The position numbers and the translations under genes are program-made. This document shows positions 46,491-57,330 of a stretch of 64,000 nt of DNA, one piece after another. Within the stretch, counting starts at the first letter, position 1. Each line of letters begins with the position of its first letter. The notes below the pieces were generated by a model. That model ran no database searches. It was not told the DNA's origin and was given only the letters and a program-made list of their open reading frames with translations. Where the stretch lies: the NCBI RefSeq assembly GCF_023159225.1, contig NC_063170.1:58363708-58427707 (forward strand), read 5' to 3'. This DNA comes from Perognathus longimembris pacificus (taxonomy: Eukaryota > Chordata > Mammalia > Rodentia > Heteromyidae).

Positions 46491-47181
46491 ACTCCAGAGG
46501 TGGAATTCCAGATACATGAAAACACATCATTGCTCCGAAGATGTCTGTTTTGGGTGTGTTTTAGAGTTACTTATAAGTCTGTGTCATGTCATTAAATATT
46601 TATTGCTTGCATTTCAGTTTATAGCATATCTTCATGTCAGTCATCTCAGGTAGATATGAAACTGATTTGCCTATTCCAATGGGTTGTTCTTTGCTGTCTC
46701 TAAGGTTTTAATTATCCTTTCATGTTATATTGACCAAGCTCATCAGGCCTGGTTCATATGTTCTGCCATCTGTGGAATAATGACAGCTCCTTGGTCATAG
46801 AACATAGAGCATCTAAAAAAAATGTTCTATCTTCTTATAGAAATAATATACCCAAATCTGAGTGGAGAACAAACAATTTTCTAAATAGCCAAGAACAGGA
46901 AAGACAATTTTATTCTTTGACCTATGCCTTTTTTTAAAAAAAGTCATCCTTCTGAAAACTTCCTGGCATACCTCCTTCCAGCTGCTTTCTGAGTAGAGTT
47001 CATGCTCCGATTCACAACACTTACCTTTCCCTGTGGCCTCTACTCTTGCTGTTTTATTTTACTTCCATGTGACACATTAGTTCTGAGTTCAATGGAATTA
47101 CATAACTAAGTTGGACTTTACTTATTGTTAACAGTGCTCAGATGTATTCAGCTTAAATATTTAGTGGTTAAGCTATAAGTA
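46491..47181. other. Unique sequence
   Basis: No gene recognised. Confidence 0.5.
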
Positions 47182-47182
47182 C

Positions 47183-47410
47183 TGCCAGGTGCCAGTGGCT
47201 CACGCCTGTAATCCTTGTTACTCAGGAGGCTGAGATCTGAAGAGCTCAGTTCAAAGCCAGCCTGGGAAGAAAAGTGCCCATGAGACTCTTATCTCCAACC
47301 AACCACTCAAAACTAGAAGTGGCACAGTGGCACAAGTGGTAAAGCGCACAGAGAGGCTCAGGGACAGTGCCTAAGCCATGAGTTCAGGCCCCACAACCTA
47401 CAAAACAACA
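47183..47410 (+). mobile_element. B1 / ID-like composite SINE
   Basis: GGTGCCAGTGGCTCACGCCT, CTCAGGAGGCTGAGATCTGA, AGACTCTTATCTCCAACCAA, a right monomer ending ATGAGTTCAGGCCCCACAAC and a CAACAACAA tail. Confidence 0.93.
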
Positions 47411-48370
47411 ACAACAAAAAGATACAAGTACTTTGAAAGTAGATGAAGGAAAAAAAATAAATAGAAGATGTGCAGGAGAATGGGAGTCGTCACCTTTTTG
47501 AGCGAGGAGATGTCAGAAGTTTGTCATTGCTTCCCCTTCTCCCAACACATGTTTCCCACCAGACTCCAAACTCTGAAATACTGAAAAGTGGGCCCATTTG
47601 ATCTCAGCATGTGTGTATGAGCCAGCCAGCAATCTTCATGTAGGTTCTCTTCTCCTTGCCTGTCTTGCAGGTTAAAGACACTGTGATTTGGATCTGAAAT
47701 AATTACTGTTATCCAGTGTCATCCACACATAATTAGCCACAAATTATAATGAATTAACATGGGTGGCCCTGTTCATGAACTGAAGTGATTCTATTACTGT
47801 GTTTTTTTCTCCTCATGCATTTCATAGATAAACACTTTGAAACTTCTATTAGGCAGAATTCACTCTGGGAAGTCAGCTCACAACGAAGGAGAACATCAAG
47901 GATAACTGGTAACTAGAGACGAAGCTCCAAAGCAAAGTCCATGTCATTCTAGCCCCTCTGCTTCCTCTATGACTTTTTGTCAGTTGCTTTCTTTTCCTAC
48001 TTTTTTTTCTACTCTTGCCAAATACATAGAAAATAACCCATGCGATGAAGATTTTCAGTCACCGAAAAAAAAAAATCTAGGGAGATTAATGTGTCTCCTT
48101 AGTCTTTGCAAATTGGCATAAACAGATTTTTGAGTGATAAAAAGAACTTAGAATAATCATTTTAAATTTGACTCTAAACAGACTCCAAAGAGATGTTTCT
48201 GAGAATCAGAGGAAAACAGATTTTCATTATACATCTACAGAATAACTCCATAAGAATTCAAGACTTTGAAGCCAAATGCATGAGAATTCCCATTGCTCTC
48301 TAACCTTCCAGTTTCATGTTTAGCTATTAATACTTACATCAATGCTCTGCTCTGAGGAAGTAAAATATTG
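47411..48370. other. Unique sequence with homeodomain-like core cluster
   Basis: At 47700-47780, TAATTA (47730), ATTATAATGAATTAAC and further AATTA cores lie within about 80 bp of repeat-free sequence. This is a candidate conserved element by inference. Confidence 0.35.
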
Positions 48371-48371
48371 A

Positions 48372-48372
<1 letters not shown>

Positions 48373-48416
<44 letters not shown>

Positions 48417-48445
48417 CAGATAGACAGACAGATAGATAGATAAAT
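48373..48445. repeat. (GATA)n tetranucleotide repeat
   Basis: About 17 GATA units with GACA variants near the right end. Confidence 0.96.
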
Positions 48446-48525
48446 AGGGAGAGATAGATACAGATATCCAATACAGATTTGCCTCCTCGGTTCCCTTAAA
48501 ATTTCTATTGCCAAACCATATATTA

Positions 48526-48730
48526 AGGGCTGGGAATATGGCCTAGTGGCAAGAGTGTTTGCCTCGTATACATGAAGCCCTGAGTTCGATTCCCCAGCAC
48601 CACATATATAGAAAACAGCCAGAAGTGGTGCTATGGCTCAAGTGGCACAGTGTTAGCCTTGAGCAAAACGAAGCCAGGGACAGTGCTCAGGCCCTGAGTC
48701 CAAGCTCCAGGATTGGCCAAAAAAAAGAAC
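48526..48730 (+). mobile_element. Dimeric ID-like SINE, young (first of pair)
   Basis: GGGCTGGGAATATGGCCTAG ... GAGTTCGATTCCCCAGC, then CTCAAGTGGCACAGTGTTAG ... GGATTGGCCAAAAAA. Target-site duplication AAACCATATATTA (48513-48525), with AAACTATATATTA after the element (48731-48743), one mismatch. Confidence 0.93.
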
Positions 48731-48754
48731 AAACTATATATTAAAAGTTGAGGG

Positions 48755-48961
48755 GGGGGGGCTGGGAATATGGCCTAGTGGCAAGAGTGCTTGCCTCCTA
48801 CACATGAAGCTCTCGGTACGATTCCCCAGCACCACATATATGAAAAACGGCCAGAAGGGGCGCTGTGGCTCAGGTGGCAGAGTGCTAGCCTTGAGCGGGA
48901 AGAAGCCTGGGATGGTGCTCAGGCCCTGAGTCCAAGGCACAGGACTGGCCAAAAAAAAAAA
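48755..48961 (+). mobile_element. Dimeric ID-like SINE, young (second of pair)
   Basis: GGGCTGGGAATATGGCCTAG ... CGATTCCCCAGCACC, then CTCAGGTGGCAGAGTGC ... GGACTGGCCAAAA. AAAAGTTGAG occurs on both sides (from 48743 and from about 48962). It inserted in the flank just 3' of the previous copy in the same orientation. Confidence 0.92.
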
Positions 48962-49854
48962 AAAAGTTGAGAGGGGGTACAGTATGGGTAGTACTTTTCC
49001 ATGAAGTCACTTATACATAGAACTTTTCTCAGATTGTAATCAAGAAAAAATTTTAAATCACTTTATTGCTTAAACTCTTGGCTATAAATAGTATTTTGTA
49101 AATAAAAATAGTTCTTTTTCTTCTAGAAAGGAATGAGACAATCACTTTATTGTCATTGGAATTTGTTTTCTGCCCCTTATTTTGTGTGGCTCCTTTAAGT
49201 CATCAATGCATAATCCATTATGTGCCTCTTATCCTATTTACTCCAACTATTGTCTCCAATGATGTAGCAGGACATTAGATACCAGAGCCTGACTTTGCAG
49301 GAGTGAATTAGCCCAGTGTTGAAGGAGACTATAATCATACGACTAAATAGGCTTTCGCAAGGCTGATGACAGAATCAAGAAGGTAACTGAGGAATTCCGA
49401 TCATTTATCCTGTTCTCAGTCCACAAATGAGGCTGCTTCTTGTTGCCTATTGTTGGTACTTAGGAAAGGCTTGTTGAAAGCAGTGCCATTTTAACTGACA
49501 TCCAGCATTCATGAAGGAGTTTTAGAAATAATCCAATGGAAATTTCTTTAGTGATTAAAAAAGTTCCGAAAGAAAATACCCTACATGTATAATTATATGT
49601 ATAATTATATATGCAGTGTCATTATTATGAGGTGAGATTATGGCAACGTGGAGAGTGTGCTGAAACATTTCTTTGGAAAGCTAAACTTGACTTGGAAGCT
49701 ACACGGCCCTGCTCTACCTGATGATGGGAAATGTTCACACCATATGTGAAATTATTGTAGTGCAGTCTGGCAGCTCAGGCTAGACTACACAACCAGATAG
49801 ACTTGAGTTCAAATTATTTTTCGATCAGCAATTGAGGGTTTTTGTTCTTGCTTT
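48962..49854. other. AT-rich unique sequence
   Basis: No gene recognised. A short direct repeat of ATAATTATATGT lies at 49587-49612. Confidence 0.5.
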
Positions 49855-49855
49855 G

Positions 49856-50082
49856 AAAGAGTCCTGGGGTTTGAACACAGGTCTGCTGGCTCTCACTTGG
49901 CTTTCTCACTCAAGACTAGAGCTTGAACCACTTGAACCACAACTCCACTTCTAGATTTTTGGTGATTAATTGGAGATAAGAGTCTCATGGACATTCTTGT
50001 CCAGGCTGGCTTCAACAGAGACCTCACATCTCAGACTCCTGAGAAGCTAGAATTTTAGGTGTGAGGCACCATCTTCTGACAT
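49856..50082 (-). mobile_element. B1 / ID-like composite SINE, reverse orientation
   Basis: CTGGGGTTTGAACACAGGTC, CCACTTGAACCACAACTCC, GTGATTAATTGGAGATAAGA and TGTCCAGGCTGGCTTCAACA. Confidence 0.88.
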
Positions 50083-50850
50083 AGATTGAGTTTTGTGGGG
50101 TGTTTTTTTTTTTAGATCTTTTTTAAAATTTTAGATTAACATTTATAATTCTTGACACCTCCAGTTAATAGATTTGTCCTGAAGATTAAATAAAGCAAAG
50201 CATCAAGAACATTTAGAATAGCATTGGAGGAAGAGAACTGCTTTGTTAGCTGTATGGTTTTGGATCTTCCTCAGTTTCCACCTAGAAATGAATAACTATT
50301 CAGCAATCAGGACCCTACAGACAATATTTACAGTAATAGAAAGTGACAAGGTTTCAAAAAAAAAAAAAAGAAGCTCCAAATGCAAAAAAGATGTGGGCAT
50401 ACCAACCAAAGCTATCAAATCTATCTGTTATTCTCCCTACAGTAAAGCAAAAAATGTTTCTGTCACCATCACAAAGAGCCAAGAAAAGGCTATGCACCTA
50501 TGCATACATCTACAGCATGAGGGCAGGGAACATGCAACAAGGCAGACTTATACCACCCCAAAGACATACAGAGGGGTGAAGGAATCACAACGGCCCGTCC
50601 TAACAAGTTCAGCCTCCAGTTGGTAGTGATGGTATTGACATGGCTAATAAAACAAATGAGCAGTGATAGATGTTCTACTTCTTCCCTTCCATATTGGTGG
50701 ACAAGAAGCAAGAGTCCAGAATACTCAGCAGGGAAGAAATAATACAACAGATGGCATGAAAACTTGTATCCTTGGATGGAACTGAAAATATTGGTAGAAG
50801 TTTGTGAGGTAGTCTATCTTTATAGATATGACTTCTTGATATATATGTAA
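50083..50850. other. Unique sequence with a 127-codon frame
   Basis: The plus frame 50243-50626 has a lysine-rich segment generated by an A run (50357-50370). It overlaps other frames on both strands and matches nothing known to me. Confidence 0.4.
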
Positions 50851-50854
50851 TATT

Positions 50855-51365
50855 TAAGCTTATATCAACTCATTCTCTTTCTCATATATATAAAATGTAT
50901 ATTCACACACATACACACAGATGTGTGTGTATGTGTATAAAAATATATTTTCTAGCTTTACTGGCTAGAAACAAGGAGTTGAAATATGTTCCTGAATATC
51001 ATATCCTATCAAGTGAAACCAAGGCTTTTTGGGGAAATGTGTCTGAGAATAGTATTTTCTGAAAATAAAACAAAATGAATACCAGGAAGCTGGAACTTGA
51101 GGTGTTGGGGGATCAAAGGAAGGCGGAGAGAGTAGATGAACACAGAGGGAGGGTAGGAGAATGGAGTCCTAACACTCAGCGTACATATGTGAACATAGGA
51201 ACGGGAAAGAATGAGTGGATGGGTTAAGTTGGGAAAGATGGGGGAGAATGTTGAAAGGGGTGAGTCTGATCCAGATACATTGTATTCACAAATTCACCTC
51301 TTGAATTAGAACCCCTCTATAAAACTATGTTTAAAAATGTAATAAATAGATAAAAATAAACAAGG
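50855..51365 (+). mobile_element. L1 3' end, 5'-truncated
   Basis: A polypurine region at about 51100-51270, then ATACATTGTATTCACAAATT, CACCTCTTGAATTAGAACCC and AATAAATAGATAAAAATAAA as the tail. This is another rodent L1 3' end subtype, differing from that at 29010-29385. Confidence 0.62.
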
Positions 51366-51608
51366 CTGATTAACGATTCCCATAAAGGCTTTAATAAAGT
51401 TGAAAAGCATAAATGAGAAAAAAATAAATGCAGTATGCGATCTTGGAAGGGGAAAAGCCAGGTGAGCTGAGTAAATGCTCATAGCTATGTCTGATGTTAC
51501 TTTCCTGATTTTGATCTTTGTGCTGGCGACACAAGATGTTCTTATTAAGAGAAATCAGATGAGCAGGATGGAAAATACTCTGGACTTCTGTGCAAGGAGT
51601 CTTATTTT
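51366..51608. other. Unique spacer
   Basis: No feature recognised. Confidence 0.5.
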
Positions 51609-51609
51609 T

Positions 51610-51704
51610 ATTTTGAAATGCTGAAGATTGAACCCAGGGCCTCATGCATGGTAGGCAAGTGTTCTAGTGCTTTGCATTAAGCACTAAGCACTGAGCACCT
51701 AGCC
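51610..51704 (-). mobile_element. ID-like SINE monomer, reverse orientation
   Basis: GATTGAACCCAGGGCCTCAT, GTAGGCAAGTGTTCTAGTGC, a short GCACTAAGCACTGAGCACC duplication, then the end. Confidence 0.75.
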
Positions 51705-51802
51705 TTTTATGGACACTGAAGCACAGAGAGGCTAGCAAAGTTACCTGAGATTACACAGCCAAGTTTGGAGTCCACACTGTCCAAAATGCTTTGCCTTATT
51801 AC
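51705..51802 (-). mobile_element. MIR SINE, reverse orientation
   Basis: GAAGCACAGAGAGGCTAGCA and GATTACACAGCCAAGTTTGG are the inverted MIR core. The ID monomer abuts it. Confidence 0.72.
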
Positions 51803-54800
51803 ATTTCAAGAACATCAGGCACGACCTGCACAGCTCCAAAGGGGCGTTTGACCCTTCAGAAACCCTTGCTTATGTTTAAATTCCTGACTGTGTGCGGCAT
51901 GAGCCACATTGCCAGCTAAATGAACACTAGGAGCTCAAGTTGTTGCTTCCATGGGGAAGGGAAGCGGTGGCTCTATAGAACTCAAGACATTTTTCTGTGT
52001 GATTATCTCCTTGTATTGCTTTCTTTCATCATTATCAATCAGCATCCTGTCTTTATATTAATTTTCCAAGATTGTTTTGAAACTCGCTGTTACTTCTTGT
52101 TTCCCTTGAAACTTCCAGACTTTCTGTCTGGGTGCTTTAAATGCCATCCCCACACTTCTCTCTATAGTAGTTATACAACTTATGTTGACTAGAGGCTGAT
52201 ATTCCCGCATGGCAATGAGACAGAAGCAGAGGCTGGAACACATTGGGGGTGGGGAAAGATGGAGAACTGAAAGCTGTTCTCTAGGGCTGGGATGAAAGCA
52301 CTCTCTGAAGCAGAGAGGAGGAAGAGGAGAAAGCCAGGAGAGAGCTTCCATGATACATCACCTGCTTTAGCTGAAAGAAAACGCTCATGTTTTCCATACT
52401 TTACCTTGAGCCAAGCACCTGGTCATACTTAACAACAATACGTAGTTAGCCTTATTAGACTCACAGACTTGACCATAGGTAGAGATCTAAAAATGTGCCT
52501 CTGAAAATATCATTCTGAAAAGAATCTTTGATATATTCTGGTAAGGGATGTAAAGCATAGCAGAACCTTGTGTCAAAAGTTCTCTTTTAATATATTTTAA
52601 AAAATAAACATCTACAAACTGCAAGACTTATTCCTTTTAGAAGTTTTCTCTACAAATTTATCCCCACGCAGATACGAATACAGTTATACCTAGCTATTTA
52701 TCCATATGTAATGTAGAAAGCAATTATTCACTGGTAAATTTGTACATTTCATTTTCCAATACAGTGTAATCACTTTAATCGCATACTTTCTAATCTTTTT
52801 TTTTCCTCCTAGCCTCAGATTTTTGAATTCAAATTTCCTTCCCTTTGTCTGTATTTAAAAAATAATAATAATCATTTTACATCTATTACAAATAACAATA
52901 CCTAGTCCCTGATTGAATGCTAACATTGTAATTCATTCTCAGGGCTCAGCTGCCATTCATCCACGGCTCGAGCTGTGTGTTCTCATTACGGGTGACATCA
53001 GCAGAAACTCACAATTCAATTGCAGTCTTTTATTTAATTAGGGACTATGCATTATTTGGTTTGGAGTATCCAGAATTAAAAATAGTCCCTTGAACTGTAC
53101 TGTAATAGGAAAAAAGAAGAAAACTTTGAATATATATTCTAATGGATATTTTTAATACTCTAAAAAGCAATCAAAACTTATGTTAAATATTAATTATAAT
53201 ATCTTTTCTGCTTTTGTGCATCTTGATTTATGGCTGCTCTTTTGGGCTCACTTTTAATTACATTACAGGAAAACAAAGGGTATTTTTATCAGGAGAGTTA
53301 TTTAGCACAGACAATACTTCCATTGGTGATGTTATACTGAACTTTATATTAAACTTAATTTTCAAAAGCATATTTAACACAGTTTGCCAGGCGTTGTTAA
53401 AAAAAATTATTTTCCTTCCTTTAACAACATGCTCCTTGGGTCTCTATATTAGAAATCAGGCACAAAGCTCATAAAGGAACAAAGGCCCCCAAATCAGGGA
53501 TGGTCTTTTAAAAGAGGTACAGTTTCAAAGACTCCTAAAGATATAAATCAAAGTGCTTTTGAATACAGAGAGCATTCTAAAAGAATATTGAACTGTTTGC
53601 TTAAAATCTCACATTATTTCCTGCTTTTTAAACCCTATTCCTTTTTGAAGACTCGCACCAGATAGGGACAAAAGGAATATTTTCATGCAAAAATCAGGGC
53701 CAGGTACAGAGGCACAGTCAGAGTCTATTTCAAGTGGGGACAGGAATTTAATTCAAGTTATTCTCCTCTTTATTCTACATTTAACAGATTTGAAGGATTT
53801 CTCCACCTCTCTGACACTGCGCAGACATCACTAGGTAATGTTTGCACCTCTGGCGGGCGCCAGGAAATCTTGGGATGGAATTTTTTGTCCCCTTGGAATG
53901 GAGTCTAAAAACACAAGAGAGGGGGGTTTTTATGTTTCATGAAGTCAGCCTTCTGGTTCCCCTTTACAATAGAACACAGATCATCAATCCTTTCGCATTT
54001 CCAAAAGAGTCTTATGTTACCCACAGGTAGGCCTTACCCCTCGATGCTATTTTTAAAAGTGTCAAAGAATATCTTCGTACTTTTAAGAAGACAGAGATGT
54101 TACTTGCTCTGATTTGTGCCTTTAGAGGCTTGCTTTTTTCGTGAGAAGCTTCTAACCCTTTGACTAAATCAGAACAAATACCCAAAGTAACTAACAGATC
54201 ATGGGGTAACAAATTCTACTTTGCAAAAGTTATGACCAAATAGCAGGCTTACGCCCCTGTGATGTGTGTGTTTCATTAAGAAAGTGGAATGTCATCCTCT
54301 GCATAGCGCCAGGTATCTGTGGTTTTTTTCATGTTGCCATAGAAACATGTAATTTTATCGAATGAGGGAATAAATAGGCAAATAAAACATGCATAGTGTA
54401 TTGATGGGCATTAGGTTTGCTGTTGGGGGACTCCAGTTACTCATGGGTATTCTGGTCTCTTTTTTCACTCCAGTAGCCATTTTCCTAATTGCAGATTTAA
54501 AAAAAAATGATTTCTTCATTCATCCAATGTACAAAGTTTGCTTTTGTAAATGTGCAAGAGAATGCTATAAAACATCAAACACACACACCCCCAAGTTGGG
54601 TAATATTTTTTCTGTTTCCATCATAGTAAAGGGCTATTTGTAAAAGCTGTATTACTTGTGCAAATTAATAAGAAAAATATCTACAATAGAAGAGGAAAAT
54701 GAACAAAAGAAAAGGAAATGCAATTGGCACTTATACTTGAAAAAATGTTCTTGTTATATTGTTATTGTAAGGAAAAGGCAAATTTCTGTGTTCCTATTTT

Positions 54801-54818
54801 TACTTAGCACGTTGGTCA
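51803..54818. other. Repeat-poor AT-rich block
   Basis: About 3 kb with no SINE or LINE that I recognise. At 52930-53110 there is an E-box CAGCTG (52947), a CRE-like TGACATCA (52993), TTTAATTA (53033) and several TAAT cores in mixed-complexity sequence. No gene seen. Confidence 0.45.
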
Positions 54819-54819
54819 A

Positions 54820-55300
54820 AATAAAAAGTTTATAGCAACCTTTAAAGCAACTTCATTAGTAATAGTTCAAGACAAATGATTATACTCCTTACTTGGGTGG
54901 AATTATGGCAAGAACAATTTGGCAATTTCCTTTATAAAACTAAGTGGACATTATTTTGTTTCAATGGCCTCTCATGTTGGCAATGCTAATCCTTCCAGTT
55001 CTGCTTGTTATATTAAATCAAATCCATTGTTCATTAATAGGAAAGGTGTTAAATACATTTCAGTATATTCTTACTGTGGAATACTATGTAGCCAGACTAA
55101 AGGAAACAGTTCTGTGATTTTTAGATAAGCCATTATGACTAATGATAGTGTTAAATGAAAACACCAAACTATAGTATTGTGTTACAGCATATTCCCACAT
55201 GGGTAAAAGTCAATGTAAAATATCATATATGCTGCCATATGTGTAGACTTTCATTAGAGGTATATCTAAGAAAATTTAACATCTCCCAGGAGAAGAAATT
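54820..55300 (-). mobile_element. Old L1 3' region, reverse orientation
   Basis: ACTGTGGAATACTATGTAGC is the inverted L1 3' UTR marker. Flanking text (GGAATTATGGCAAGAACAAT, GTTAAATGAAAACACCAAAC) fits the same old element, much diverged. Confidence 0.55.
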
Positions 55301-55786
55301 ATGTAGTTGACAGGACTCAGATCATTTTACACAATTTTTTTTTGCTGCAAGTATTTATTGGGCCTCTTTATTTAGAAAACATTGGCATTTCTTTTAGGAC
55401 ATGAAGGTGAATATCAGCCATATTAGCTACCTGAAAGTTTTTAAGTAACAGAAAACCACATATGATGTTCTTCAGAAACATTTTTGAATCAATATGTCTG
55501 CAGCTAGATTTGAGCTAAATTGAGATCAGGAGATGTTATCAGGGACACGGAAGGCCATAATCACACTGGATGTACAGGCTTATGACCACATCATTCCAAC
55601 GATTATCATGCAAAGAGAAGAAACAAAAAGGAGAAGAGTAAACAGTAGAACATTAACTTTCAATGATGTCTGGGTTGCAATAAAAAGCAAACAGAGTGGG
55701 CAAAGTACCATAATCCCAATAATTATGTTGATGAAATGTTTCATTTTTTGCATAAACTCTTAGATGAGGACAAGCAGTATGCTATA
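55301..55786. other. Unique sequence
   Basis: The 76-codon frame at 55533-55763 is unrecognised. Confidence 0.45.
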
Positions 55787-55787
55787 T

Positions 55788-55915
55788 TGGAATGGGCCAC
55801 ACCCTGAATTTAAGAGTCACTTAGTCTGGACCCTGTTCTGCCATTTAATTAGCTATATAACCTTGAGATATCACCTTCTGTCTCCAACCCTCCATTACAT
55901 GATCTCTCATTAAGA
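55788..55915 (+). mobile_element. MIR SINE
   Basis: GTCTGGACCCTGTTCTGCCA followed by AGCTATATAACCTTGAGATA matches the MIR left and core. Confidence 0.6.
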
Positions 55916-56275
55916 GGATAGATTCATGCTTCCACTATCATACTTTTGTCTGAAGAACACTCGTTTCTCTTATACAAACAATAGAAGAGGCAACATGATA
56001 ACTGTAATGTAGGAGTGTAGGAATAAGTGACCCAAAGGTCCACCTGTGTGGCCTTTCTCTCTCATGGAGCCCTCTGCAATAAAACAATATCAAAGCACTG
56101 GGAGTCATAAAAGTTCAATTAATATGAAACCTTCAGATTCCTAAGGTTCCTGATCATGAGAACATTCCATAATTCTGGGAGGTAATTGACTTACAGGTTT
56201 AATCATGTTGCAACATTTCTACAGCAACAGTTGCCAAAACAGTGGTGATGATGAGAGGCTGTTGAGGAAATAAGC
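55916..56275. other. Unique sequence
   Basis: No feature recognised. Confidence 0.5.
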
Positions 56276-56345
56276 ACTTCCACGCAGATTTACTAAGCAT
56301 TCTGTTCAGTACTTCAACACCGATTTACTCAGCATTTCTTTCAGT
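56276..56345. repeat. Imperfect 35-bp tandem duplication
   Basis: Copy one 56276-56310 and copy two 56311-56345 both begin ACTTC, share GATTTACT and AGCAT, and end TTCAGT. About seven positions differ. Confidence 0.85.
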
Positions 56346-57045
56346 ATTTGGGTCCCCACAATGAAACTAGTGCTATCCTCTGAGCGTCATGCTGTGTTTA
56401 AGTGTTTCGTTTCTAATAATTTTTTAGGACGGTGTACACATCTAGAATACGGGAGTTGATATATTTATGAGTCTTGTGTTGAAGTGCCTGAGGTAACTAA
56501 CTTGGTAAAAAGAAAAGTTGAGTTCACACTATGGGAGGCTCAAATCCCCACATGTAGCAGGCTTCATGGTCTTGGCTTTTGTGATGTGGCATCTCAGGAG
56601 CAATGGTTCTCTCTCCAACAGAAGCAAAGAAGATAGCTTGGGCAGGGCCTGGCCTTCTTAAAGCACTCCACTCCTCTGTGAGTACTGAAGGGGTCCCATT
56701 AGAACTGCCAAGAAGATGAACATGAAACAATTTCGCACGTATATACCCTTCAATGACCTAAAGGCCTAGCACTAGGCTCCACCTTCTAGTCTCCACCCAC
56801 ATTCCCACACAGGAGACCAAATCTTTTACACACGTACAAACCACTGTAGTTGGTGTCCTTTATTTGTTTCTTCCATGTCTCCTTGTGAGATTTCAGTTCC
56901 ACAATATGACAGAACTTAACAACCTCTTACATCTTTGTGCTCTTTTCTACATTCATTGTCTAGATTTATTTTTCTTAATATATTTTGGTTTAAAGTCTTC
57001 AGTGTCTTCAGTGGACCTATCTCTGGTTTTGTAATCCTGTCTTCT
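56346..57045. other. Unique sequence
   Basis: No gene recognised. Confidence 0.5.
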
Positions 57046-57330
57046 GCTGTGAACAGTTTACTATTAAACCCATCCAAGGTCAAAATTCTGGACTACATTT
57101 TGAGTGCTAAACTATTCACTTGAATCACCATTTGTAGATTCCAATATGGTTACTTTGTTTTTTTTAGAATTTCATCCCCTTATTTGTCCATATTTTTCTG
57201 TACCTCTTTGAGCACACTAATCATAGCTACTTTAAAGACTTGGTTGACTAATATCAATACAATATGGGGATGACCTGGGGTTTGCTTCCATTGTGTGCAC
57301 ATCACCTTGGTTGTGCTTTATTGGGCCATC
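57046..57330. mobile_element. Probable old L1 fragment
   Basis: ACACTAATCATAGCTACTTT and AAAGACTTGGTTGACTAAT resemble an old mammalian L1 3' region. The strand is not assigned because the family orientation was not certain to me. Confidence 0.45.

Noticed and set aside
48373..48445. CRISPR-like regular repeat
   Set aside because: It is a plain GATA tetranucleotide run without spacers, in a mammalian genome.
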